A stretch of 53,495 bases of DNA, from NCBI GenBank assembly GCA_031253985.1, contig JAIRVH010000207.1:1-53495 (forward strand), in the 5' to 3' direction. The notes beneath the pieces were generated by a model. That model worked only from the letters and a program-made list of their open reading frames with translations. It did not search any database and was not told the origin of the DNA. Shown piece after piece: positions 42,794 to 51,660 of the stretch (positions are counted from its first letter, which is position 1; the number at the start of each line of letters is the position of its first letter). The position numbers were made by a program, and so were the translations under genes. The DNA is from Sphingobacterium sp. (GTDB lineage: Bacteria > Bacteroidota > Bacteroidia > Sphingobacteriales > Sphingobacteriaceae).

Positions 42794-43222
42794 ATGAACA
42801 ATAAGTTTGAAAAGATGAAAAAAGTAACCTTGTTAGCAGTAATTGCTGGATTTTTGATTATTTCTTGTAATAATTCCAATACGAAAGAAGTGGAAGTAAA
42901 AGATACGACTGTTCATGTCGACGTAAAAAAAGATACAATCAAAGCGATTGTTGGGAATGCCGCAGGAGAAGTTGCTATTCCTAAATTTAGTTCTCCTGAG
43001 ACACGAAAATTAGCGGAAGATTATACAAAATATATTAAGGAATTTGTCTCCGTTGCTAAAAGCGGCGATGTTGCTAAACTCAAGGAGCTTGCTTCAAAAC
43101 GGGAGGAGTGGGCCACTAAAGAAAACGAAGCTGTGTCTAAATTTACACCCGAAGATGCAAAACTGTGGAAAGAATATGCGGAGAGCTTAGGCAGAGAATT
43201 GACTGCTAGTTTAGTAAAATAA
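42794..43222 (+). CDS. Small predicted lipoprotein, unknown function
   Basis: This roughly 142-residue protein has a signal peptide with lipobox LIISC, an acidic linker (KEVEVKDTTVHVDVKKDT) and a helical C-terminal half (ETRKLAEDYTKYIKEFVSVA ... EYAESLGRELTAS). I do not recognise the family. It follows the XRE gene by 63 bases on the same strand and might be co-transcribed, which would make it a membrane-stress accessory. Another ATG at 42815 is also possible as start. Confidence 0.65.
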   Translation: MNNKFEKMKKVTLLAVIAGFLIISCNNSNTKEVEVKDTTVHVDVKKDTIKAIVGNAAGEVAIPKFSSPETRKLAEDYTKYIKEFVSVAKSGDVAKLKELASKREEWATKENEAVSKFTPEDAKLWKEYAESLGRELTASLVK

Positions 43223-43236
43223 TTTGATAACGATAG

Positions 43237-43271
43237 AAAAAGCAGAGTGCATTGAACTACCCTGCTTTTTT
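43237..43271. terminator. Terminator between lipoprotein and ssb
   Basis: AAAAAGCAG (43237-43245) pairs with CTGCTTTTT (43262-43270) around a 16-base loop with further weak pairing. It lies between converging genes and can act on both strands. Confidence 0.7.
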
Positions 43272-43279
43272 CGACTATT

Positions 43280-43675
43280 TTAGAAGGGAAGATCATCTTC
43301 GTTTTCATCTGGAGGAATAGGACAGTCTTCCTTGTTTCCGCTAGGGCTTGAGAGTACCATAAAACTATCCACCTTAATTTCCGTAACATATTGTTTTATG
43401 CCATCGGCATTTTCGTAATTGCGATAAGTAAGTTTGCCTTCGACCATAAGTTTAGTGCCACGCTGGCATTTCTTTTCAATGGTATTGTTCTGATTTCCCC
43501 ATACTACCAGCGTATGCCATTGAACCTCTTCGACCCATTCCCCAGCTTTGTTCTTGAAGAGGTCGTTTGTGGCAAGACGGAGGATGGAATAGGTTGTGCC
43601 TGTGGCGGTTGTTTTGATTAATGGGTCATTACCTAGATGCCCAACCAATTGTACTTTGTTGCGTAATGTGCTCAT
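43280..43675 (-). CDS. ssb: Single-stranded DNA-binding protein
   Basis: This 131-residue SSB has the OB-fold pattern VQLVGHLGNDPLIKTTATGT, WHTLVVWG and LMVEGKLTYRNYE. An acidic linker leads to the partner-binding tip DDLPF. It is short compared with the replicative SSB of many Bacteroidota (about 150 residues), so it may be an accessory copy. It stands alone, divergent from the zinc-ribbon gene at 43841. Confidence 0.93.
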   Translation of the reverse strand: MSTLRNKVQLVGHLGNDPLIKTTATGTTYSILRLATNDLFKNKAGEWVEEVQWHTLVVWGNQNNTIEKKCQRGTKLMVEGKLTYRNYENADGIKQYVTEIKVDSFMVLSSPSGNKEDCPIPPDENEDDLPF

Positions 43676-43802
43676 TTGTCTGATTTTTAAATGTTTTTAA
43701 TAATTCTTATTTTAGTTGACAGTCATTTGATTATTACTATTGAATGACCTGAGCAAAGATGCAAAGGGAAGGAAGTTATAGTCGTCTATTTACCATTTGT
43801 AT

Positions 43803-43816
43803 TCGACTATAGTCGA
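43803..43816. promoter_or_regulatory. 14-bp perfect palindrome upstream of the zinc-ribbon gene
   Basis: TCGACTATAGTCGA is a perfect palindrome 25 bases before the ATG at 43841. A related half-site TATAGTCG lies about 22 bases further upstream. It may be an operator, but nothing links it to a regulator. Confidence 0.35.
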
Positions 43817-43840
43817 TTGTAACCGTTTGTTGTCGTTTAA

Positions 43841-44215
43841 ATGTCTGTTATGAGTTCTGTCGATAGAGCCTGCCTTGAGTGTGGCAAAAGTATATATGGG
43901 CGTTCTGACAAGCGATTCTGTGATGACGCATGTCGGAATGCCTATAATAATAAATTAAACAGTGACCAAGTAAACTTGGTCCGAAATGTGAATAATATAC
44001 TACGAAAAAACCGCCGTATTTTATTGGATGCGTTGAGTGGAGAGGGTATGGTCAAGATACAACGGGAAAAGTTAAAGCGGTTGGGGTTTGATTTTAAGTT
44101 CCATACACATACTTTTTCCAATAACAAGGGACAGACCTATAGCTTTATTTATGAAACAGGCTATCTGTTGCTGGAGAATGATTGGATATTGATCGTTCAA
44201 AAGAAACCGCTGTGA
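43841..44215 (+). CDS. Zinc-ribbon protein, unknown function (DUF2116-like)
   Basis: This 124-residue protein opens with a four-Cys zinc ribbon, CLECGKSIYGRSDKRFCDDAC (C11, C14, C27, C31 region), which resembles DUF2116. The rest is a helical, basic stretch (RNVNNILRKNRRILLDAL) and a short beta-rich end. The function is unknown; nucleic-acid binding is likely from the ribbon and the basic patch. It is a single-gene unit between ssb and an XRE regulator. Confidence 0.7.
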   Translation: MSVMSSVDRACLECGKSIYGRSDKRFCDDACRNAYNNKLNSDQVNLVRNVNNILRKNRRILLDALSGEGMVKIQREKLKRLGFDFKFHTHTFSNNKGQTYSFIYETGYLLLENDWILIVQKKPL

Positions 44216-44246
44216 TTTTGATCGCAACAGATTCATTTGTATCGGT

Positions 44247-44837
44247 TTAGTTTGCGGAACTGAGCTTGGCCTTCCTTATTGCGATATAATTAGAAATAGT
44301 AAACGTTAGAATCACGATGTAATAGCATACTGGGATGAGTAAAAAATAAGCGCTATTGAAGATATCGTTTAAAAAAGACGGTAGTGCTATCTTAAAAAAA
44401 TCTGCAATAATGATATAGCCTATAAAACTTCCTAGAAAAAATAGTCCAATAGCATGTATTACAATTATTCTTTTTAGGTGCTTACTGTATAATGCATCTT
44501 TGTTTTGTTTCGTATATCCCATGATAGCTGGGACTAATAGTCCCAATAATGGATTGACCAGAAAGGTGAGCGATGCTAAATATAAAGCTTTAATACTTCC
44601 TGTTTGATTGTTGTCAATACTGATTTGATTTACATTTGGCATAATGAGTTGTTCTAAAGGTATTTCCAAAATTTGACTGATTTGTTTGAGACTAAATCCA
44701 CTGATTTCTTCCGTGCCTTTTTCTATGCGTTGCACTGTTCTTAAGGATACACCCGCCTGATCGGCGAGTTCCTGCTGCGTTAATCCCTTACGTTTTCTTG
44801 ATAGTTTGATTAATTGATTAGCTGATTGACTTTCCAT
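44247..44837 (-). CDS. XRE regulator with C-terminal membrane domain
   Basis: This 196-residue protein has an N-terminal helix-turn-helix (IKLSRKRKGLTQQELADQ ... SLRTVQRIEKG, residues 8-65). About four hydrophobic segments follow (about 80-95, 125-150, 165-190), a layout like membrane-bound Xre proteins with DUF4870-like tails. It may sense a membrane signal while bound to DNA. I start it at the ATG at 44837; an upstream frame begins with a non-conserved hydrophobic stretch. Confidence 0.8.
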   Translation of the reverse strand: MESQSANQLIKLSRKRKGLTQQELADQAGVSLRTVQRIEKGTEEISGFSLKQISQILEIPLEQLIMPNVNQISIDNNQTGSIKALYLASLTFLVNPLLGLLVPAIMGYTKQNKDALYSKHLKRIIVIHAIGLFFLGSFIGYIIIADFFKIALPSFLNDIFNSAYFLLIPVCYYIVILTFTISNYIAIRKAKLSSAN

Positions 44838-45263
44838 AATCCAAATATGAGGAAATAGTCGTTGAATTTCAGCGAAATTGATGTGACAATAATATGCCAA
44901 TATCATGCTAGAAGATATAACGGATTAGTAATCAAAAGTTTTTGGTAGTTTGACAAATATTTTGGATCTTTGCAGCTTAATAGAATAGTTAATTAAAAAC
45001 GGAAGAATATGTTTGTAACAATGAAAAATCCCGCTTCGTCCTCAGAGAAGATTCTCGGGAATATTCTTCGGAATACAGCTCTTTCTTAGTCTTCTTTCTT
45101 GATATGCTAAGTCAATAACTGTTGATTATTGGTTAAATAATAAGTGTCTATACTAGACGCTGTTGTGCCAATGTCATTTAGCTTATTAGGGAGTTTGAAT
45201 AAATCCAGCAACTTTCGAGGTACTTGTACAAGCTGGATACTATGTAATGTTTTAGAAAATTTT
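44838..45263 (+). other. Long structured leader in front of the TPR gene
   Basis: This spacer lies between the XRE and TPR genes. Paired elements are GAAGAATAT (45002-45010) with ATATTCTTC (45061-45069), TCCCG (45029-45033) with CGGGA (45056-45060), CTTC with GAAG inside the latter, and TCCAGC (45204-45209) with GCTGGA (45232-45237). A 26-codon frame (MFVTMKNPASSSEKILGNIL, 45009-45089) overlaps the first structure. A GATCTTTG box near 44966-44973 could be the promoter. It could be a regulatory leader, a small RNA or a small protein gene. Confidence 0.4.
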
Positions 45264-45794
45264 ATGAATTCAGTAAATAAATATGTCCTTCAGGCACTGG
45301 ATAACTATCCTTTTTATTTGGAGGAAACTTTGGAATCTTTATCGTATGCCTTGTCATACGATGAATCCAATACAATGGCTTTGTGTTTAATGGGAAGGGT
45401 TCATGCGGAACAGCTGTTTGATTATGCACAGGCAAAGCAATATTTTCAGGCAGCTTTGACGCATAATGTGCATGCACTTGAAGTATACCCTTATTTCATT
45501 CAGACTTTGATTGATATGGGGGAATATGAAGCAGCAAAAAAGACAATCAAATTTGCGTTGACACTTCCGGCCATGTCCTTGACGGGGATCTGGATCAAGA
45601 AAGCACTTCTATTCGAAAAGTTGAGAAAATACAAAAAGGCTTTGAAGGCGTTAAAGAAGGCAAAACTTGAAAATGTTGATCTCGATTTTTCGTCAAGCCT
45701 GAAGTCGATTGAAGATCGGATTAAAGGGAAACAGGAAATTAAGAATGGGAGTGAAAAAGAGAATAAGAAAGAAAGGAAGAACAGCCGAAAATAG
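45264..45794 (+). CDS. Tetratricopeptide repeat protein
   Basis: This 176-residue protein has TPR-like helices throughout: SLSYALSYDESNTMALCLMG, HAEQLFDYAQAKQYFQAAL, IQTLIDMGEYEAAKKTIKFA and LFEKLRKYKKALKALKKAK. A very basic Lys/Glu tail closes it. It probably acts as a protein-binding scaffold; close relatives occur widely in Sphingobacteriaceae without known function. I use the ATG at 45264, because the in-frame extension to the GTG at 45144 is not TPR-like and lies in the structured leader. Confidence 0.75.
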   Translation: MNSVNKYVLQALDNYPFYLEETLESLSYALSYDESNTMALCLMGRVHAEQLFDYAQAKQYFQAALTHNVHALEVYPYFIQTLIDMGEYEAAKKTIKFALTLPAMSLTGIWIKKALLFEKLRKYKKALKALKKAKLENVDLDFSSSLKSIEDRIKGKQEIKNGSEKENKKERKNSRK

Positions 45795-45844
45795 CCTCAC
45801 ACTATCGGGATAACAGTTTTTGTTTTGAACGAGGGTCAATAAAG

Positions 45845-45874
45845 AAGCCCAAGCTGAAATTTCAGCTTGGGCTT
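45845..45874. terminator. Bidirectional terminator between TPR gene and metE
   Basis: A perfect 30-base palindrome, AAGCCCAAGCTGAAA (45845-45859) with its reverse complement (45860-45874), lies between converging genes. The T-run is short on both strands. Confidence 0.85.
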
Positions 45875-45893
45875 TATCAATATAGTTTAAGAA

Positions 45894-48206
45894 TTATTCT
45901 GCTCTTAAGATTTTGGCAGCCTCTACCATAGATTCTAAAGCCGCTTTGGTTTCTGGCCAAGCACGAGTTTTCAAACCACAGTCAGGGTTAACCCAAAGTT
46001 GTTCTGCTGGAACTACTGCTTTTGCTTTGCGCAATAGATCGACCATTTCGTCTTTGCTCGGTACACGTGGTGAGTGAATATCATAAACACCTGGACCAAT
46101 ATCATTTGGATATTTGAAATCACCGGCGAAAGCGTTCAATAATTTCATTTGAGAACGTGACGTCTCGATCGTGATAACGTCGGCATCCATTGCAGCGATA
46201 TCTTCGATTACATTATTGAATTCTGAATAACACATGTGCGTGTGGATTTGTGTATCATCTTCCACGTTTGATGAAGAAACACGGAAAGCACGTACTGCCC
46301 AGTTTAAGTAATCTTTTTGATCAGCTTTGCGCAAAGGTAACCCTTCACGAATAGCTGGCTCATCAATTTGGATGATTTTGATACCTGCTTTTTCCAACGC
46401 CTGTACTTCATCTAAGATTGCCAATGCAATTTGATAGGTCGTTGTTGAACGCGGTTGATCGTTACGTACGAAAGACCATTGTAAGATTGTTACAGGACCA
46501 GTCAACATACCTTTAACCGGACGGTTTGTCAATGATTGTGCATAAGAAGACCAGCGTACAGTCATATCCTCTGGACGGTAAACATCACCATAGATAATTG
46601 GAGGTTTAACACAACGTGAACCGTAAGACTGAACCCAACCGTTTTGTGTGAAAGCGTAACCGGCTAATTGCTCACCGAAGTATTCAACCATGTCATTACG
46701 TTCGAATTCACCGTGTACCAATACGTCAATGTCCAATTGCTCTTGAAGACGGATGGTATTTTCAGTTTCTTCTGCGATTGCTTTATCGTATTCAGCTTGC
46801 GTAATTGCACCCTTTTTCAAATCCGCTCTCCATTTACGAACATCTTTCGTTTGTGGGAATGAACCAATAGTTGTGGTCGGGAACGCTGGCAAGTTGAATT
46901 TCGCTTGTTGCGCTGCTTTACGGTCAGCAAATACAGAAGTACGTTTTGCATCGTCATCAGTGATATTGCTTGTACGTGTTTTAACCTCTGGTTTGTGAAT
47001 CAAAGGAGAAGTGCGGCGGCTTTCGGCTGCAGCTTTGTTTGCTTCAAAACGTTTTGCTGTTTCAGCATCAACTTCACCTTCAGCCAATACTGCTAAGTCT
47101 TTTACTTCAGCTAATTTTTGTTTTGCAAATGCTAACCAGTTTTTCACTTCAGCAGGTAATGACTGTTCGTTGTGCTCATTGTCCAAATCAAAAGGAACGT
47201 GCAACAGAGATGAAGATGGAGCTACCCATACGCGGTCTTTTCCTAATGCGTTAACAGCTTGTTTGATTTTAACCAATGATTTTTCGTAATCATTTTTCCA
47301 GATGTTACGGCCTTCAACAATACCTAAAGATAACGTCAATGAAGCAGGAACTTTAGCTAATACCGTATCCAATTGGTTTTCGCCACGTACAAGATCTAAA
47401 TGTAACGCATGGATAGGCAAGTTAACTGCGATATCTTCGTTGTCTTTTAATGCTTCAAAGTAAGTTGTAGCGATCAATTTGATGTTTTTGGCTGCAGCAG
47501 CTAACTTCTCGAAAGTAGGTTGATACAAAGCTTTTACTTTAGGATCTAAATCCAGTGCCAAGAAAGGCTCATCGATCTGAACATATTTTGCGCCAGCAGC
47601 AGCTAATTTTGATAAAATTTGTTCATATACTGGAACAAGTTTATCTAATAAATCGATACGGTCAAAACCAGCTTCTTTTTCTTTACCGATCAAAAGGTAA
47701 GTAATTGGGCCTAGTAAAACTGGCTTAGTTTCGATACCTAATGATTTTGCCTCGTTATATTCATTTAAGAATTTTTCAGAAGTCAATTTGAATTCCTGAT
47801 CCTTTGTGAATTCTGGCACCATGTAGTGGTAATTTGTGTCCAACCACTTGGTCATTTCCATTGCAGTCACATCGATTCCTTCTTGTTGGAAACCACGAGC
47901 CATTGCAAAATATAGATCTAAACTGTAATTGTTGTCTACTTTATTCAATAAAGAATGGTAACGAGCAGGAATTGCGCCAACAGTAAGAGTTAAATCCAAT
48001 ACTTGATCGTAAAAAGAGAAATCGTTGGAAGGAATCAAATCTATTCCAGCATCTTTTTGTGTTTTCCAATTGCCTTCACGAATTTTTTTTGCTGTGTCCA
48101 ATAATTCCTCAACGGAAGACTTTTTAGCCCAATAGGCCTCATTGGCTTTTTTCAATTCGCGAAACGCGCCCACACGAGGGTAACCTAAATTGTTAGTCAA
48201 TAACAT
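45894..48206 (-). CDS. metE: Cobalamin-independent methionine synthase
   Basis: This 770-residue enzyme transfers a methyl group from 5-methyltetrahydropteroyl-triglutamate to homocysteine. Two homologous barrels are visible. The C-terminal one has FPTTTIGSFPQTKDVRKWR, GEFERNDMVEYFGE, GPVTILQWSFVR, IQIDEPAIREG and the zinc ligands in THMCYSEF and NPDCGLKTR. Length is normal. Expression is controlled by the SAM-I riboswitch upstream (48247-48386). Confidence 0.98.
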   Translation of the reverse strand: MLLTNNLGYPRVGAFRELKKANEAYWAKKSSVEELLDTAKKIREGNWKTQKDAGIDLIPSNDFSFYDQVLDLTLTVGAIPARYHSLLNKVDNNYSLDLYFAMARGFQQEGIDVTAMEMTKWLDTNYHYMVPEFTKDQEFKLTSEKFLNEYNEAKSLGIETKPVLLGPITYLLIGKEKEAGFDRIDLLDKLVPVYEQILSKLAAAGAKYVQIDEPFLALDLDPKVKALYQPTFEKLAAAAKNIKLIATTYFEALKDNEDIAVNLPIHALHLDLVRGENQLDTVLAKVPASLTLSLGIVEGRNIWKNDYEKSLVKIKQAVNALGKDRVWVAPSSSLLHVPFDLDNEHNEQSLPAEVKNWLAFAKQKLAEVKDLAVLAEGEVDAETAKRFEANKAAAESRRTSPLIHKPEVKTRTSNITDDDAKRTSVFADRKAAQQAKFNLPAFPTTTIGSFPQTKDVRKWRADLKKGAITQAEYDKAIAEETENTIRLQEQLDIDVLVHGEFERNDMVEYFGEQLAGYAFTQNGWVQSYGSRCVKPPIIYGDVYRPEDMTVRWSSYAQSLTNRPVKGMLTGPVTILQWSFVRNDQPRSTTTYQIALAILDEVQALEKAGIKIIQIDEPAIREGLPLRKADQKDYLNWAVRAFRVSSSNVEDDTQIHTHMCYSEFNNVIEDIAAMDADVITIETSRSQMKLLNAFAGDFKYPNDIGPGVYDIHSPRVPSKDEMVDLLRKAKAVVPAEQLWVNPDCGLKTRAWPETKAALESMVEAAKILRAE

Positions 48207-48246
48207 AATGAATGTTTTAATATTTCTTTTTCAACTATATTTCTTG

Positions 48247-48386
48247 CTAGAGAGAGAAGGACACACTAGAATTCGGTGACTTCGGCTTATCATTCCCATA
48301 TCAAGTAGGGTAGAATTTAGCACCTTGTCAAGGGACAGGTTGCTAAGGCTTCATCGGGTCTATTCCCTCTGCCTTTCTCTATAAGC
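48247..48386 (-). promoter_or_regulatory. SAM-I riboswitch (S-box) upstream of metE
   Basis: On the minus strand the conserved S-box elements run in order: an opening TATAGAGAAAGGCAGAGGGA, the core GACCCGATGAAGCC, TTAGCAACCT, then GATAAG with flanking stems. The P1 arms are AGAGAAAGG near 48382 and CCTTCTCTCT near 48255. SAM binding should lower metE expression. The ATG of metE is 40 bases downstream. Confidence 0.95.
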
Positions 48387-48533
48387 GACGCTAAGTTAGA
48401 ACATTTCTTTTTGAAATGCAAATTTTTTATAAAAGTGCGTCTGTTTTTTATATTCTCCTAAGGATGAAATTGTTTTGTTCTCTTCTTTTCATCCATAGAT
48501 TATTTTATCCAATGGATCTACGCCTTGCAAGGC
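48387..48533. other. Upstream region of the metE riboswitch
   Basis: The stretch between the SAM riboswitch and the response-regulator terminator should hold the metE promoter; TAACTTAG near 48395 on the minus strand is a weak -7 match. I see no gene in it. Confidence 0.35.
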
Positions 48534-48576
48534 AAAAAAAGGGGGAATGCTCATATTCCGCATTCCCCCTTTTTTT
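48534..48576. terminator. Terminator at the end of the response-regulator gene
   Basis: AAAAAAAGGGGGAATGC (48534-48550) pairs perfectly with GCATTCCCCCTTTTTTT (48560-48576). It overlaps the stop codon of the response-regulator gene and ends the histidine kinase/regulator operon. Confidence 0.92.
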
Positions 48577-49264
48577 AGCTCACCAAAAGTTTGTAACCTT
48601 TTCCGTGCACATTGACAATTTCAACCTTACTATCTTCTTTTAGATATTTACGAAGCTTGCTGAGAAATACATCCATGCTTCTACCTGTAAAGTAGTTGTC
48701 ATCATGCCATATTTTTAATAGGGCTTCTTCTCGAGTCAGAACATCATTTTTCTTTAAACAAAGTAGGCGAAGTAGTTCAGCTTCTTTCGTCGATAGTTTT
48801 TGCATCTGTCCCTTGTAGGAGATCTGCTGACTTGTGTAATCGAAGAAATAATCACCTATTTCAAATTTATCAGCCACCACTTCGTCCTCCTTATCCCGAA
48901 CACTGCGTTTCAGCAATGCATTGATGCGGAGCAATAGTTCTTCCACTCGAAAAGGCTTGGTGATATAATCATCACCGCCCAGTTCAAAGGCTTCGGTTTT
49001 ATCTTCCATCATGCCTTTTGCAGTGGCAAAGATAATGGGAACTGTATTATTTGTTTTTCTGATCTCACGTCCAACTGTAAAGCCGTCCTTTTTGGGCATC
49101 ATGACATCGAAAATACAGAGGTCATAATTATTTTTTTTGAATTGAGAAATTGCTTCATCACCATCGGTACACAATGTGACGTCAAATTTTCCCTTTAATT
49201 CGAGATAGTCTTTTAAAAGATCCCCCAAATTAGGATCATCTTCTGCTAATAATATCTTTTGCAT
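48575..49264 (-). CDS. OmpR-family DNA-binding response regulator
   Basis: This 229-residue protein has an N-terminal receiver domain with the phospho-accepting Asp53 in IFDVMMPKKDG, acidic residues in LLAEDDP, the Thr in FATAKG and Lys in YITKPF. A C-terminal winged helix follows (LSTKEAELLRLLCLKKNDVL, SMDVFLSKLRKYL, VHGKGYKLL). It is the partner of the histidine kinase gene 112 bases upstream on the same strand. Start ATG at 49264, which puts the LLAEDD motif in its usual place. Confidence 0.93.
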   Translation of the reverse strand: MQKILLAEDDPNLGDLLKDYLELKGKFDVTLCTDGDEAISQFKKNNYDLCIFDVMMPKKDGFTVGREIRKTNNTVPIIFATAKGMMEDKTEAFELGGDDYITKPFRVEELLLRINALLKRSVRDKEDEVVADKFEIGDYFFDYTSQQISYKGQMQKLSTKEAELLRLLCLKKNDVLTREEALLKIWHDDNYFTGRSMDVFLSKLRKYLKEDSKVEIVNVHGKGYKLLVS

Positions 49265-49376
49265 AATGAATATATTAATTTTCACTTATGTTCCTTGATC
49301 TTGATAAGCCTTTAAGGCCGACTTTCCTCGACCGTCGCGGTTGCTATACAGAGGAAATATACAAAAAAGGAACGTC

Positions 49377-51209
49377 TTATTTTTTAATAGGCAAAATTAC
49401 TTCAAAGGTCGTGCCCTTATCTTTTTCACTTCTAACTGTAATTTTTCCGTTCAGTCTTCTGAGGATGTCCTGTACATAACTTAAACCAAGGCCAAATCCT
49501 TTGACGTTGTGAACATTCCCCGTTGGGATGCGGTAAAACTGATCGAAAATCTTTTGAAGGTGATCACGGCTCATACCAATACCGTTGTCAGCTATGGTAA
49601 CGACTATGGTATCGCCAATATTTTTTGAATTAATATTGACATGCAAATCACCTTTACTGTACTTGATTGCATTGTCGAGTAGATTGTAAAATACATTGGA
49701 AAAATGCAGTTCATCACCGATAACAATATCCTTGGTAGCAGCAAGGTCTATACTGAATTTCCCGCCAATATTTTGCATACGTAGCTGCATGCTGTCTGTT
49801 ACGGCAGAAACCAGATCATTGATGTGTACCTCTACCTGGTCAAGTTTTAGGGTTTCTTTTTCTAGTCTTGCTAAGTCGAGTACCCGCTCAATATGATTCC
49901 CAAGCCTAACATTTTCATCATAGATGATATTGGCCAATTTTTGAACGCGTTTATGGTCTGCATTGATATCAGGATCTTTTAGCGATTCACTTGCAATCAT
50001 GATTGTTGCAACAGGCGTTTTAAACTCATGGGTCATGTTGTTGATGAAATCTGTTTTCATCTCCGAAACTTTCTTCTGTCTGAAGATGATAATCAGTGTA
50101 TAGGCAAAACAACCTACCAATAAGAAAAGCAATGCCAGCATAGGTAGTAGCAAATAGCCCATATTATCTGCAATTATTGCCTTTTTATTGGGGAAGTAAA
50201 TCGTTAATTTTCCCGGTGCAGCGCCTATATCGCCTTTAAAAAGAGCAGTAGAGTATTTTGTTGTGTTTGTTGTGTTATTTAAGGTTGCTTCGTTTAGAAT
50301 ATTATTGAGTAATATATTGTTGGTACTCCATATTTCAATGTTAAAAGGCGCTTTAATATCGCGTTGGGCCAACTCATCTTTGATCAGCTCCTGTACGATG
50401 ATGACGTTCAACCGGTCTTTTAACGGCCGTTTTGCCAATTCCATTCCGATAGCGACATCTTCAATATAATCTGCTTTTTTACCTCCCAGCATGGCTACTG
50501 AATCATATACATTGAAACCGCTCCAAGAGTTTTTCCGGTTCAGGACGTCCAATCTTTTTTCTAGATCAGAAATTGTTTTCGCAAGTTTCGCATTCTCTCT
50601 TGGTGGGAGGGTGGCTACTCTGAATTTCGTTTGTTGATTGGCCAGTGGATCCATCAAGGGGATAACAAACCGTGTGCTGTCGTCTTTTCCACTAATCTGA
50701 TCATCTACCTTTGAGGCATTTAACATGATAAAAGCTTGTACCAGATTGTCGTCGGTAAGTTCATTTGAAACAGAAAATTTGATGTATTTCTGGTACTCTG
50801 GTCTTTTAATATATGTCTCGTAAAATGAATTTTTGATTTCAATTACATTAGGGTACAAAGCGCGTAATTGATCTTCTTGCTCCTTGAAGTTGGAGAAAAC
50901 AGTATGCTGTTTGTTCTTTAATTCTTCAATTCTATATTGAATTTCGAGTTGCTCGGCCAAAAGGCGTTGTTTCGCTTGTTCTTGTTTGGATTTTTCGATA
51001 TTACGCTCTTGCTGAACTTTAGCGAAGTCAACAACTTCCCGTCGTTCGAGCTTTCCGGCAACTGCTGTAATTGCAGCATTGACAGACTCGTCAAATAGTT
51101 GGGACTTTTGACGATAAGAATCTCTCAGAAAATAGAATTGCATTGCCAATACGCCGATTAGGGCTAATGACATGAGTCCAATGATTAATACAATGCTATT
51201 TTTCTTCAT
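49377..51209 (-). CDS. Sensor histidine kinase
   Basis: This 610-residue inner-membrane kinase has two transmembrane helices (about 7-28 and 345-370) with a large periplasmic sensor part between them, containing a predicted coiled coil (RNIEKSKQEQAKQRLLAEQ). The cytoplasmic half has the H-box THEFKTPVATI (His around 395), the N-box NLLDNAIKYSKG and G-boxes DNGIGM and GFGLGLSYV. The signal sensed is unknown. It is followed after 91 bases (to the nearest upstream in-frame codon of the regulator) by the response regulator gene and should phosphorylate it. Confidence 0.93.
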   Translation of the reverse strand: MKKNSIVLIIGLMSLALIGVLAMQFYFLRDSYRQKSQLFDESVNAAITAVAGKLERREVVDFAKVQQERNIEKSKQEQAKQRLLAEQLEIQYRIEELKNKQHTVFSNFKEQEDQLRALYPNVIEIKNSFYETYIKRPEYQKYIKFSVSNELTDDNLVQAFIMLNASKVDDQISGKDDSTRFVIPLMDPLANQQTKFRVATLPPRENAKLAKTISDLEKRLDVLNRKNSWSGFNVYDSVAMLGGKKADYIEDVAIGMELAKRPLKDRLNVIIVQELIKDELAQRDIKAPFNIEIWSTNNILLNNILNEATLNNTTNTTKYSTALFKGDIGAAPGKLTIYFPNKKAIIADNMGYLLLPMLALLFLLVGCFAYTLIIIFRQKKVSEMKTDFINNMTHEFKTPVATIMIASESLKDPDINADHKRVQKLANIIYDENVRLGNHIERVLDLARLEKETLKLDQVEVHINDLVSAVTDSMQLRMQNIGGKFSIDLAATKDIVIGDELHFSNVFYNLLDNAIKYSKGDLHVNINSKNIGDTIVVTIADNGIGMSRDHLQKIFDQFYRIPTGNVHNVKGFGLGLSYVQDILRRLNGKITVRSEKDKGTTFEVILPIKK

Positions 51210-51660
51210 AAGAATAGGATATTAAATAAATGTGTTTTTGATTGTATCACAAAGTTTATAGCACTCAGTTTGTTGTTTACCATTTGTGCCTGCATGCCTT
51301 CTGCCATTCTAAGAGTCATAAGGGTGCAATAGCTCATTTTCTTAAATTGTTACAAATATAAAGATGCTGATGTGTTTTGAAGCCGTTTTAACAATGTTTA
51401 ACAGCAATCTGTTTAAATATAGGTGTTGTTGTTCGTAAATTAGTGCATAGTGATGAGGTATGCCGTGAATCTGGCCATAGTAGTCGATTTTTAATCGATG
51501 CTATGGAACTTGACTAATGAATAAACTAGCTCGTGAATTCATGAGTAGATGTGAGCTATATTGTTGAATGCGATTTAAAATAATCAGGAATGAATAAGCG
51601 GAGTGTTTCCGTTTGCTTATACTTATATGCATTTAGATACTCTTAAATAACGATATACAG
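51210..51660. other. Divergent intergenic region with hairpins
   Basis: This 450-base region lies between the histidine kinase gene and the small secreted protein gene. TATATTTG on the minus strand (51360-51353) is a likely -7 box for the kinase operon. A near-perfect hairpin occupies 51475-51506 (CCATAG/CTATGG and TCGATT/AATCGA). A second one lies near 51593-51621 (AATAAGCGGA/TTCCG...GCTTAT). No frame of useful length is seen, so a small RNA gene is possible but unproven. Confidence 0.4.

Noticed and set aside
45144..45263. N-terminal extension of the TPR protein from a GTG
   Set aside because: The added 40 residues do not look like TPR sequence and coincide with the structured leader.
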